Source: Henriciella sp. (GTDB taxonomy: Bacteria > Pseudomonadota > Alphaproteobacteria > Caulobacterales > Hyphomonadaceae). Taken from it: a DNA stretch of 33,161 nt. A program made the position numbers and the translations under genes. The stretch's first letter is position 1. Each line of letters opens with the position of its first letter. This document shows positions 26,329 through 33,161 of the stretch, in pieces. Below the pieces are notes generated by a model. That model did no database searches. It was not told where the DNA came from and saw only the letters and a program-made list of their open reading frames with translations. The DNA is taken from NCBI GenBank assembly GCA_013213825.1, contig JABSQA010000010.1, positions 11,122 to 44,282 on the forward strand, written 5' to 3'.

Positions 26329-26995
26329 GTTGCAGTGCATCGTCAATATGCACCCGGCGCCGCACTGTGAGCAGCACGCCCCAAAGGACACGCAGGCCAA
26401 TCAAGGCCAGCATGCCCCACATCGGTTCGCCAATCGACGCCATGGCGAACGCGCCGGCAAAGATGGCGATATGTAAGACAATAATCCGCGCATAGGGCGC
26501 CATCATTTCCTTGTCGACCGTGGTGCGCTTATACCCGCCGCCGAGCATGAAGTCCTGGACGAAAAGGAAGATCTGAACGGCGATGATGGCCACCACGAAA
26601 AGCGTCATGTTCGGGGCGGATTGTAAGGCTGCTTCAATCAAGCCCCAAGGCGAAAGAAAGCCCGGATCAGAGCCACTATTGAGATTGGCAAAGACGTTGA
26701 CGAATATCCCATGGACAAAACAAAACATGCCATAATGGACGATGAAAAATGGTCCCAAAAACAGCATGCCGACCGCACCGATTGGATGCTCTTTCATACT
26801 GGTCGCGAGCATTTTCATGAGCGCCACGGCGCCGAGAATGACATTCTCTAGCCAATACAAAAACACCAAAGGGGCGGCGCCCCAGCCCATGGTCAGCACA
26901 GCCCAAATCGGAAACAGGTCCACCGCCAGGATGACCCAAGCCATCGGATCTCGATAGGTGCGCGAAAGGGTGTTGGGGTCGAGAAAGTTTAGCAC
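26318..26995 (-). CDS. DUF6498 family membrane protein
   Basis: A 225-residue inner-membrane protein with about five or six hydrophobic helices (near 18-55, 72-100, 130-155, 170-192 and 195-212). PLVFLYWLENVILGAVALMKML and the motif FFIVHYGMFCFVHGIFVNV match the DUF6498 family as I know it; no function is known. Conserved His residues in the membrane (HYG, VHG) hint at metal or haem contact, which is speculative. The start is GTG 26995, sharing one base with the stop of the preceding lipoprotein gene (TAGTG), so translation is probably coupled. The 3' end runs into the operator-like palindrome of the TetR gene. Confidence 0.85.
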   Translation of the reverse strand: MLNFLDPNTLSRTYRDPMAWVILAVDLFPIWAVLTMGWGAAPLVFLYWLENVILGAVALMKMLATSMKEHPIGAVGMLFLGPFFIVHYGMFCFVHGIFVNVFANLNSGSDPGFLSPWGLIEAALQSAPNMTLFVVAIIAVQIFLFVQDFMLGGGYKRTTVDKEMMAPYARIIVLHIAIFAGAFAMASIGEPMWGMLALIGLRVLWGVLLTVRRRVHIDDALQLKS

Positions 26996-27723
26996 TATTC
27001 GTCCGATGTCGAGGGGGATGCGGGAATGGGCATGCGTAAGCGCGGAAAGGGCTCTGTTGTCACCTCATGCGTGAAAGCCGGGCCAGGTTGCCACTCGTCT
27101 TGGTCGAGAAATTCCGATGTCATTGAGGTCAATCCGGTCTCATCAAAACGACTAATGCTGCGCACTTCGGTAATCGTCGGATGTCCGTTCACCGTCTCTG
27201 ACGCAGTGAAGGATTGGTCGTCATTGACGATAATCGTCCCCTGCGTGTGAAACCCTGCATTGGTAATGTAAACATGGGTGAACGCATCCGGCTCAGCGCT
27301 CGGATAGATGTAAGATATGCCGCCATAGGAGCCATCTTCGAGCGCGTGCTCAATCGTGATGGCCGCCCCGCCTAAGGCCAGGGACCAGAATTGAATATCG
27401 GCTGTTTGTTCGGCGGAATCTCCTGTGGGCGTGGCCCGGTAGCAATTGCCGACAAAATCTAAAAGAACGCCAAATCGTTCGGCGGGTGCATCTATGACAC
27501 TTTGCCAAGTCCCGTTGGGGATTTCGCCGTTCCATTTATGCACGCTCTCAATGATTTCCGCCCCGGTCATCGTCTCGCAAACGTTCGATTTGAAGACCTC
27601 GTAAGTGCTGCGATCTGCTGGATCTTCTATGGCCTCTGAGCTTTCCTGACTATTCTCAATGGGCGCTGTATCGGCTCCGCAAGCCGCCAACATGGCAGCC
27701 GCTCCCACAATTATAGCTCGCAT
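26995..27723 (-). CDS. Hypothetical lipoprotein
   Basis: A 242-residue protein that I do not recognise. The N terminus MRAIIVGAAAMLAAC ends in a lipobox with Cys 15, followed by an acidic, flexible stretch (ENSQESSEAIEDPADRS). The mature domain has two cysteines (NVCETMTG and GNCYRA) that could form a disulphide. Many beta-strand-like segments follow (ITIEHALEDGSYGGISYIYP, TIIVNDDQSFTASETVNGHP). The C terminus is Pro/Ser-rich. Its coupling to the DUF6498 gene (TAGTG) suggests the two products work together at the inner or outer membrane. It follows the M23 peptidase gene by 14 bases. Confidence 0.85.
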   Translation of the reverse strand: MRAIIVGAAAMLAACGADTAPIENSQESSEAIEDPADRSTYEVFKSNVCETMTGAEIIESVHKWNGEIPNGTWQSVIDAPAERFGVLLDFVGNCYRATPTGDSAEQTADIQFWSLALGGAAITIEHALEDGSYGGISYIYPSAEPDAFTHVYITNAGFHTQGTIIVNDDQSFTASETVNGHPTITEVRSISRFDETGLTSMTSEFLDQDEWQPGPAFTHEVTTEPFPRLRMPIPASPSTSDE

Positions 27724-27737
27724 GTTCCGACCCCCGT

Positions 27738-28412
27738 CTAAGAGAGCCCATCCAAGCCACTCCAGCGCGGAAAGTCTAGCGGGTTATGTGCCTTAAGCCC
27801 GAAGGATTTTTGCGGTGTATTATAATCGCCCGTCAGCACTTCATAGTGAACATGGATCGCCGTGGCATTGCCGGTCCGCCCCATCAAGCCGAGCGGTTGG
27901 CCAAAGCCAATCTCTTGGCCGGGCGCTAAACCAGAGGCAAAATTCGCCAAATGTGCGTAGCGCGTGTAGACGCCATTGCCGTGACTGATCAGGACTTGAT
28001 TGCCAAAGCCGGTCTGTTGACTGACTTCCAATACGCGACCCGGAGCTGAGGAATAGACGGTCGACGCCGGCTTCGACTGCAAATCAATGCCCTCATGCAT
28101 GCGTCCAGAACGCCAGCCAAATCCTGACGTCATACAGGCGCCATTGACCGGCGCCGTCGCGATCAACACGCCATTAACGACCACCAGCGCGTCATAGCCT
28201 AAAACCCGTCCAGTACTGTCCGTCTCCGGTCGGTTTGAGAAGGCTGGGGTGCAGGCATAAAGATAGTAATCCGGCTGAAACGGCCTTTGCGACGCCCGCG
28301 TGGTTTGCGGTTGAGCCGACACAGAGCCTTGAGGGTAGGATACGGTCGGCATCGGCCGTGAAGAACACGCGCACAGGCCTGCGATTGCCAGCCCCGCAAT
28401 CCATGTTCTCAT
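27738..28412 (-). CDS. M23 (LytM-type) metallopeptidase lipoprotein
   Basis: A 224-residue envelope endopeptidase that would cut peptidoglycan cross-bridges. The signal MRTWIAGLAIAGLCAC ends at a probable lipid-modified Cys 16. The zinc site is complete: H106 and D110 in MHEGIDL, H154 in TRYAHL, and H187/H189 in HVHYE. The preceding region (about 45-100) has two further cysteines (YAC and GAC). This is the active form of the fold, unlike the degenerate EnvC/NlpD regulators. GGAG at about 28420 supports the ATG. It lies 17 bases after the flavin monooxygenase gene and 14 bases before the lipoprotein gene, with no clear functional link to the former. Confidence 0.93.
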   Translation of the reverse strand: MRTWIAGLAIAGLCACSSRPMPTVSYPQGSVSAQPQTTRASQRPFQPDYYLYACTPAFSNRPETDSTGRVLGYDALVVVNGVLIATAPVNGACMTSGFGWRSGRMHEGIDLQSKPASTVYSSAPGRVLEVSQQTGFGNQVLISHGNGVYTRYAHLANFASGLAPGQEIGFGQPLGLMGRTGNATAIHVHYEVLTGDYNTPQKSFGLKAHNPLDFPRWSGLDGLS

Positions 28413-28429
28413 ATTACGACTCCATCGCG

Positions 28430-29770
28430 TTACGCAGATACGCGCGCCCGTTTCCGGCCCTTTTCTATTTCTTGCATCAGGTCTCTTACATAAGTGTTGA
28501 AATCGAGCTGCATCGTATGACGGGCGGCTTGATAGAAATGACCCATATGCGTCTTTTCATCGGCGGCTGTGATGCGATCCATTTCGTCCGCACTTGGCAG
28601 GGCATACTCGCCTGCGATCAGCGCTGCGAGCAGCTTTGATTGCTGTTCGGTAAAATTGACCAAAGTCGGCAGCGGTTGAGCGAGGGCCAAGAAGAACAGA
28701 TTCTCATATCCCGGCTTCACCATACGCTTAAACAGCGGGAAGCGATTCTCCTTTGGGGTCAGCTCAGGGTCTTCAAAGAAGGGGAAAGTGACATTGTAGC
28801 CGGTCGCCCAGACAATGGCGTCAATCTCTTCGCGTGAGCCATCGGTAAAGATGACCGCATTCGGCTCAAACCGTTCGATCGCACCCCTTGGCACTATGTC
28901 ACCGCAGCCTACCCGCGTGAGAAACTCACCTGAGACCGATGGATGGGCATCTAGTGGCTCATGGTCGGGTTTGGGTAGGCCATAATCTTCTGGATTGCCG
29001 ATCTCTTTTTTGATCTTTGAGCGGGCCAAAGCGCGGCCAATTTTTGCCGGCATCCAGCTCGGCAAAACGGCTTTATCCGCCGGCTGGCCGCCCAAATACT
29101 TTGGCATCACCCAGACGCCGCGGCGCATAGAAATGATCAGTTTTCCCGCGATGGGTCGCTGCGACAGTTCCGACGAGATATCCATCGCTGAATTGCCGGC
29201 GCCGACCACGAGCACGCGTTTGCCGCGAAAGTCGTATGGATCAAATGGGTCTTCATAATTGTGGCTATGAATTTGATATCCCGCGAACGTATCCTGGCCT
29301 GGATAATCATTCGGTGTGCGCGGGTCCCAATGATGCCCATTGCCGACAAATAACCATTGATAAGTCTTGGTCTCACCCGTCGACAGCGTGATCTCCCAAT
29401 CGCCATTGTCGAGCCGTGCAGCTTTGTCGACGCTGGTATTGAATGTGATCGTCTCGCGCAGGCCGAAATGGTCCACATAATCGTGGAAATACTGCAAGAG
29501 CTGACTGTGATGCGGAAAGTCTGGCCATGCCTCTGGCACCGGATAGTCTTCAAAGGCAAGGCGCCATTTGGACGTATCAATGTGCAGGCTTTGATAGCAA
29601 GAAGACATCCCGTTGGGGTTCTTGTAATACCAATTGCCACCAATATCGTCTGAGGCCTCGAAACAATCATAGTCGATGCCATAATCCTTGAGCCGCTTGG
29701 CCATGGTGAAGCCGCTGCACCCCGCACCAATGATGCATGCTTTACCTACACTGCCTGCGTCGAACGCCAT
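28430..29770 (-). CDS. Flavin-containing monooxygenase (FMO/BVMO-like)
   Basis: A 446-residue NADPH- and FAD-dependent monooxygenase. The FAD loop GAGCSG is at 15-20. The class B signature FxGxxxHxxxY is exact (FAGYQIHSHNY, 162-172). The second, NADPH-binding Rossmann loop VVGAGNSAMDIS lies at 188-199, and DAIVWATGYNVTFPFF is the late family motif. Class B enzymes insert oxygen into ketones (Baeyer-Villiger) or oxygenate soft heteroatoms. The signature and length resemble FMO-type more than the larger BVMOs, so the reaction is unresolved. GGGAGGAT before ATG 29770 supports the start. It is divergent from the thioesterase pair across 104 bases, which may reflect joint control. Confidence 0.94.
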   Translation of the reverse strand: MAFDAGSVGKACIIGAGCSGFTMAKRLKDYGIDYDCFEASDDIGGNWYYKNPNGMSSCYQSLHIDTSKWRLAFEDYPVPEAWPDFPHHSQLLQYFHDYVDHFGLRETITFNTSVDKAARLDNGDWEITLSTGETKTYQWLFVGNGHHWDPRTPNDYPGQDTFAGYQIHSHNYEDPFDPYDFRGKRVLVVGAGNSAMDISSELSQRPIAGKLIISMRRGVWVMPKYLGGQPADKAVLPSWMPAKIGRALARSKIKKEIGNPEDYGLPKPDHEPLDAHPSVSGEFLTRVGCGDIVPRGAIERFEPNAVIFTDGSREEIDAIVWATGYNVTFPFFEDPELTPKENRFPLFKRMVKPGYENLFFLALAQPLPTLVNFTEQQSKLLAALIAGEYALPSADEMDRITAADEKTHMGHFYQAARHTMQLDFNTYVRDLMQEIEKGRKRARVSA

Positions 29771-29874
29771 CTCTTATCCTCCCGTGGGGTGATATGTTTG
29801 CTGTCCTCCTGAAGATGGTATAGCCGCTCTTAGGAAGGTCAATTTCCGACCCCGCGTCAATTTAAGAGGCTGTC
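29771..29874. promoter_or_regulatory. Divergent promoter region, monooxygenase and thioesterases
   Basis: This 104-base gap must carry promoters in both directions. It contains two direct copies of GTCAATTT (29839-29846 and 29857-29864). The second, in CGTCAATTTAAG, resembles one arm of the palindrome before the TetR gene (CGTCAACTTTTAAG), but no opposing arm is present. A joint operator is therefore only a weak suggestion. No convincing -35/-10 pair can be named. Confidence 0.3.
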
Positions 29875-30357
29875 ATGGGCAATCCAATGAATGATCTCGA
29901 CGCCCGCATCGAATTCATGCGGGAGAATATGGCTCAAATGATGAGTGTCACGCCCTGGGCCAATGAAATGGGGTTTGAAGTCACTCGGATCGAAAAGGGT
30001 CACATATGGGGAGTTCAACCTTTTAAAGACCACTTGATTGGCGATCCTGAAACGCAAGTCATCCACGGCGGTGTGATCACAACTCTGCTCGATAATTTGT
30101 GCGGCATGTCTTGCAGTACGAAACTGAAAGAGTTCCGCTTTGTGGCCACGCTCGACCTACGCATCGACTATATGCGACCAGCTGAGAGCGGACGGGACAT
30201 TCTCGGTGAGGCGGAATGCTATCACGTGACCAAGTCGGTCGCCTTCTGTCGGGCCTGGGCCTATCATGAGAGCCGCGAAAAAGTCATTGCGACGGCGCAA
30301 GGGGCGTTCGCCATCAACAAGCCGCGAAGCAATTTCAAAAAAGGGGATCAGCTATGA
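29875..30357 (+). CDS. PaaI family (hotdog) thioesterase
   Basis: A 160-residue hotdog-fold protein. HGG lies at 64-66 (VIHGGVITTLLDNLCGMSC), and the candidate catalytic acid D73 is nine residues after the His, as in PaaI-type acyl-CoA thioesterases. LRIDYMRPAESGRDILGEAECY is the matching central strand pair. It probably hydrolyses an acyl- or aryl-CoA in the cytoplasm; the substrate is unknown. AAGAGG seven bases before ATG 29875 supports the start, with a second in-frame ATG four codons on. The stop overlaps the next thioesterase start by four bases (ATGA), so the two are co-translated and may form a mixed oligomer. Confidence 0.92.
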   Translation: MGNPMNDLDARIEFMRENMAQMMSVTPWANEMGFEVTRIEKGHIWGVQPFKDHLIGDPETQVIHGGVITTLLDNLCGMSCSTKLKEFRFVATLDLRIDYMRPAESGRDILGEAECYHVTKSVAFCRAWAYHESREKVIATAQGAFAINKPRSNFKKGDQL

Positions 30358-30791
30358 GTGAAACGCTGACCCGCGCAGAACAGTTGACCGGCTTTCTGGA
30401 ACAAGTGCCGATTGTCAAAACCCTGGGAATGCATTGCGATATTAAAGGCGATGATATGGTCGGCGTTCTGCCGTTTCAAAATAAGCTTATCGGCAATTTC
30501 ACGATTAAAGCCCTGCATGGTGGCGCGATCGGTACATTTTTGGAAATGACCGCGATGGCGCAACTTTTTTTGGTTGCAGATGTCGAGCGTCCCCCCCGAA
30601 CCATCAACATCACCATTGATTATCTGCGCCAAGGTCATGCGAAGGATCTCTATGCGCGGGCCACGGTTGTCAAACTTGGCCGTCGCATGGCCAGCGTGCG
30701 GGCTGAGGCATGGCAAAGCGAACGAGACAAACCCGTTGCGGCCTTGCTCGGACATTTTTTGATCGGTGAGAAACGAGTCGAGGGGGCTTAG
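30354..30791 (+). CDS. PaaI family (hotdog) thioesterase, second of pair
   Basis: A 145-residue hotdog-fold protein, distantly similar to the preceding one. HGG lies at 55-57 (ALHGGAIGTFLEMTAMAQL), and the residue nine places after the His is Glu64, where the neighbour has Asp. ITIDYLRQGHAKDLYARATVVKLGRR is the matching strand region. Both Asp and Glu forms occur among hotdog thioesterases. The four-base overlap with the upstream gene and near-equal size suggest a heteromer or two enzymes with complementary acyl ranges. Its own Shine-Dalgarno is AAAAAGGGGA just before the ATG, inside the upstream gene. Confidence 0.92.
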   Translation: MSETLTRAEQLTGFLEQVPIVKTLGMHCDIKGDDMVGVLPFQNKLIGNFTIKALHGGAIGTFLEMTAMAQLFLVADVERPPRTINITIDYLRQGHAKDLYARATVVKLGRRMASVRAEAWQSERDKPVAALLGHFLIGEKRVEGA

Positions 30792-30838
30792 GCCACCGCG
30801 GCGCGATCATTCAGCCATCTGTTTGGAGGACGATTTCA

Positions 30839-31993
30839 GTGCGACTATCAGCAATTATCGCTGCCGCTGCGGTTTTAGGCGTTTCGGCCTGTGTGTCGGT
30901 CCCAGAATCGTCACCTACGGATCCACGCCTAACCGCCATGGCGTCGAGCATTGACCGCCAATTGCAAGACCAGGTTGTTGGCTATGGATACGCGCTCGGC
31001 CGCGACACGTTGGTGACAGGGGCTGGCGGGCTTGCGAGAACGGCTGCGGATGGTGAGGCGGTTGCCTATACGCCTGAGACACCAATGATCATTGCCAGTG
31101 TTTCCAAATGGGTGAGTGCTTTGGCAACGATGCGTCTGTTGCAGGACAAAGGTCTAAGCCTTGATGATCCGATCGGACCGTACTTCCCATCGGACTGGCA
31201 AGTTGATCCATATTTTAAGTCGCTCACCTTCGCTCAACTTTTAACCCACACATCAGGGATAAAGACGCATGGGAATGGCCCCATGCCAGTGGCGCGTTTG
31301 CAGACATTCTTCTCGCAATCGGTTGATTTAGACTCCACGGTAGAATGTCGTGGATTCCAGGGTGTCCAAGATGCCAGCCCGATATCCCCGGGAAATCTCG
31401 ATTATTGCTATTCCAATTTTAATGCGGCGATTTTGGGCGTGCTTTTGTCCAATTTAGACGCCGCAGAGCCATCAGACCTCAGCCTGCCGCGCCAATATGA
31501 ACGCTTGGTCCAAACCTTGGTGTTCGAACCTGTTGGGGTCACCACCGCCACTTGCGCACCGAGTGATAACGCATATGCGCTGTCTTACATTTATCCAGGC
31601 GACGCGCCGGGCAAAGATTGGGGAGAGCAGTATGGACGATGTGCCACCGGTGGCTGGTATCTGTCGCCGCTTGATCTCGCCAAAGTGCTGGCTAGCGTGG
31701 CGGCCAAGGATGGTCGAATTCTGATGGAAAGCGAGGAATACTCGTCATTGGACGATATTCGAACGCGGGGTCTTGGATTAGACCGTAAGACGCCGGAAAT
31801 GATCGAGAAAGCCGGTGTGCTTGGCGATGATCCAGGCGTGCTCGCGACCTCGGCGATGATCTTGTTTCCCGCTGACCAAGCCCCATTCGCGGCGGTCTTG
31901 TTCACCAATTCCACCACAACTGAGGGGCGTATTGCGCATCCGCGTCCCTATTTGGAGCGCGCTTATGAGGAGACGGGGGAAGAGACACCATGA
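30839..31993 (+). CDS. Serine hydrolase, class C beta-lactamase-like, lipoprotein
   Basis: A 384-residue envelope protein. The signal ends GVSAC, with lipidated Cys 18. The nucleophile motif SxxK is SVSK at 87-90 (IIASVSKWVSALATMRLL), and the second motif YxN is Y191-S-N193 (CYSNFNAAILG). The third KTG/HxG motif is not clear. DPGVLATSAMILFP occupies the expected region, so specificity probably differs from true beta-lactamases. Family members include D-aminopeptidases, esterases and penicillin-binding relatives. The start is GTG 30839 with GGAGG at 30825-30829. The ATGA overlap with the next gene indicates an operon with the histidine phosphatase. Confidence 0.9.
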   Translation: MRLSAIIAAAAVLGVSACVSVPESSPTDPRLTAMASSIDRQLQDQVVGYGYALGRDTLVTGAGGLARTAADGEAVAYTPETPMIIASVSKWVSALATMRLLQDKGLSLDDPIGPYFPSDWQVDPYFKSLTFAQLLTHTSGIKTHGNGPMPVARLQTFFSQSVDLDSTVECRGFQGVQDASPISPGNLDYCYSNFNAAILGVLLSNLDAAEPSDLSLPRQYERLVQTLVFEPVGVTTATCAPSDNAYALSYIYPGDAPGKDWGEQYGRCATGGWYLSPLDLAKVLASVAAKDGRILMESEEYSSLDDIRTRGLGLDRKTPEMIEKAGVLGDDPGVLATSAMILFPADQAPFAAVLFTNSTTTEGRIAHPRPYLERAYEETGEETP

Positions 31994-32538
31994 AGCTGAA
32001 ATTTATTGCCGCAGCGCTTTTACTGAGCGGCTGCAGCCCCGAGACTGATCGTGAGTCCCCGGACACCAGTCGTGCGATGGCGCAGCAAATTTATCTGGTG
32101 CGCCATGCTGAAAAGCAAGGCGGCAATGATCCATCCCTAACGCCAGACGGTGAGCGGCGGGCAGAAACGCTCGCGGACCTGCTTTCTGGTGTCGGGCTCA
32201 CCCATATCCACTCGACCAATTATAAGCGGACCCTCGCAACCGCAGCGCCGATTGCGGCCCGCACGGGCATTGAGGTGGTCTTATACGACCCAAGAGACTT
32301 AGACGCGTTTGCGGAAAAATTGGCGTCGACGCGTGGTATTCACTTGGTCGTCGGCCATTCGAACACCACGCCTCAGCTGGCCACGGCGCTTGGCGGCATG
32401 GCTGGGGACGAAATCGACGAGGCCTCTGAATATGATCGCTTATATGTGCTTTCGTTCAACGCCAGCGGTGTCTCAAGCGAAATACAACGCTTTGGCGCCA
32501 AGTATAAAGTTGAAGAAGAGGCGCTCATAAGCGAATAA
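31990..32538 (+). CDS. Histidine phosphatase family lipoprotein
   Basis: A 182-residue protein with the two-histidine phosphatase fold. The phospho-accepting motif is RHAEK (R38, H39), another arginine is R80 in YKRTLATA, and the second catalytic His is H123 in VVGHSN. The signal MKLKFIAAALLLSGC ends in a lipobox at Cys 15, so it is exported and lipid-anchored, unlike cytoplasmic SixA. It presumably removes phosphate from a periplasmic or surface substrate. It is coupled to the serine hydrolase gene by a four-base overlap and followed 27 bases later by a membrane-protein gene. Confidence 0.92.
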   Translation: MKLKFIAAALLLSGCSPETDRESPDTSRAMAQQIYLVRHAEKQGGNDPSLTPDGERRAETLADLLSGVGLTHIHSTNYKRTLATAAPIAARTGIEVVLYDPRDLDAFAEKLASTRGIHLVVGHSNTTPQLATALGGMAGDEIDEASEYDRLYVLSFNASGVSSEIQRFGAKYKVEEEALISE

Positions 32539-32565
32539 GCACGTTCGCGTTGGGGAGATAGTGTC

Positions 32566-33161
32566 ATGTCAGAGCCGAGCCTTGAGCTGGATAAACCGCA
32601 AGCGATCGCAACGCTCGATCGATTGACAACCAATGTCGCGCTATCGCTTGTTGCTGTGATCCCGACTTTCTTTGTCTGCATCCTCCAACCATGGCGTGTG
32701 GCGAATCTGGTTCGAGAAGATCACCCTGAAGGTCGTTCCGGGATGCTGCTTTCGCCTGGGGCCTATTTTCCACTGTCCTTGTTGGTTTCAATGATAGCGG
32801 GCGCCGTTCTGACGACGCCGGAAATCGCGGATTATAATGGTGCCTATTTGGGGCCAGACTTGGCGCTCTCCATTCAGGCGGCGATGAGTGAGGGCGATAT
32901 TTGGAAGACCATCGCGATCATCATGCCGATTTATGGCTTTGCGGTTTTGGCCGGCGCTTTGGGGCTGAGTTTGAAAGTCTTCGCGTCGGAGGATTGGTCG
33001 CTGCGAACGAGTTTGCGGACGGTCTTCTATGTGGTCGGCACATTCGTTTCGTGGGTCATTTTATCGACCGCAGCAATCGATTTGGTCCGAGTTCACAGCC
33101 AAAACCGCGATTTGGTGAATACGCTTAACGGGGTCGACCCAGTCTTCGCGTTCGGTGCCCT
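32566..33161 (+). CDS. Predicted inner-membrane protein, N-terminal 198 codons (3' end outside window)
   Basis: I do not recognise this protein. The frame is open from ATG 32566 to the window edge, preceded by GGGGAGA at 32552-32558. Four hydrophobic helices are visible, near residues 25-42 (VALSLVAVIPTFFVCIL), 65-85 (YFPLSLLVSMIAGAVLT), 122-140 (IAIIMPIYGFAVLAGALGL) and 155-175 (TVFYVVGTFVSWVILSTAAI), joined by acidic hydrophilic loops. The arrangement recalls Yip1-like membrane proteins, but I cannot confirm that. It is the third gene of a unit with the two lipoproteins upstream. Confidence 0.8.
   Translation, partial: MSEPSLELDKPQAIATLDRLTTNVALSLVAVIPTFFVCILQPWRVANLVREDHPEGRSGMLLSPGAYFPLSLLVSMIAGAVLTTPEIADYNGAYLGPDLALSIQAAMSEGDIWKTIAIIMPIYGFAVLAGALGLSLKVFASEDWSLRTSLRTVFYVVGTFVSWVILSTAAIDLVRVHSQNRDLVNTLNGVDPVFAFGA

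Noticed and set aside
29839-29864. Second TetR operator upstream of the monooxygenase
   Set aside because: Only one arm-like match (CGTCAATTTAAG) exists, and the other GTCAATTT is a direct repeat, so there is no palindrome.
1-33161. Mobile elements, CRISPR arrays, tRNA or rRNA genes
   Set aside because: I scanned both strands and saw no transposase or integrase domains, no regularly spaced repeats and no tRNA-like cloverleaf.

Overview
The window is an ordinary-looking stretch of chromosome from an alphaproteobacterium. The likely home is the Caulobacterales (Hyphomonadaceae or Maricaulaceae type), but this is inference and the genus cannot be fixed. Support comes from the roughly 180-kDa NAD-glutamate dehydrogenase, long sphingomonad/caulobacter-style TonB-dependent receptors, a GST gene next to queG, a DUF1800/DUF1501 pair, tandem PaaI thioesterases, many lipoproteins and moderate-to-high GC. 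I see no rRNA, tRNA, transposase, integrase, phage gene or CRISPR array. No stretch longer than 300 bases lacks a gene.

Layout. (a) 1-5072, minus strand: two tandem, diverged TonB-dependent receptors. The downstream one runs off the left edge. Each has its own promoter-like TTGACA and a strongly conserved leader with two hairpins and a very strong ribosome binding site. An intrinsic terminator lies between them. (b) 5309-7040, plus: queC-queE-queD, which makes the 7-deazaguanine precursor preQ0 for tRNA queuosine. (c) 7125-8234, plus: an AI-2E-family permease. (d) 8428-16000, minus: NAD-glutamate dehydrogenase and a lipoprotein M1 aminopeptidase. (e) 16116-18617, plus: GST, queG (last step of queuosine synthesis) and mtgA (peptidoglycan transglycosylase). 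(f) 18614-20158: a TPR protein and a divergent NAD(P)-binding epimerase-like protein. Both overlap the stop codons of their convergent neighbours. (g) 20155-23374, minus: a DUF1800 lipoprotein followed by a Tat-exported DUF1501 protein. (h) 23582-29770, minus: a close-packed seven-gene run of flavin monooxygenase, M23 peptidase lipoprotein, unknown lipoprotein, DUF6498 membrane protein, TetR regulator, HSL-type hydrolase and quinone oxidoreductase-like MDR protein. (i) 29875-33161, plus: two overlapping PaaI thioesterases, then a serine hydrolase lipoprotein, a histidine phosphatase lipoprotein and a truncated membrane protein.

How the parts fit. The queuosine genes form one pathway split over two sites. 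The TetR-hydrolase-oxidoreductase unit, with the nearby monooxygenase and thioesterases, looks like uptake and catabolism of small organic or acyl compounds; the substrate is unknown. M1, M23, MtgA, DUF1800/DUF1501 and the other lipoproteins are cell-envelope functions.

The most useful leads are the paired RNA-like leader hairpins of the two receptors, including a G-U-preserving change; a QueD lacking the usual catalytic cysteine; a 29-bp near-palindrome in front of the TetR gene; the DUF1800/DUF1501 export pair; and an Asp/Glu-split thioesterase pair. I did not find an obviously new defence or mobile system.
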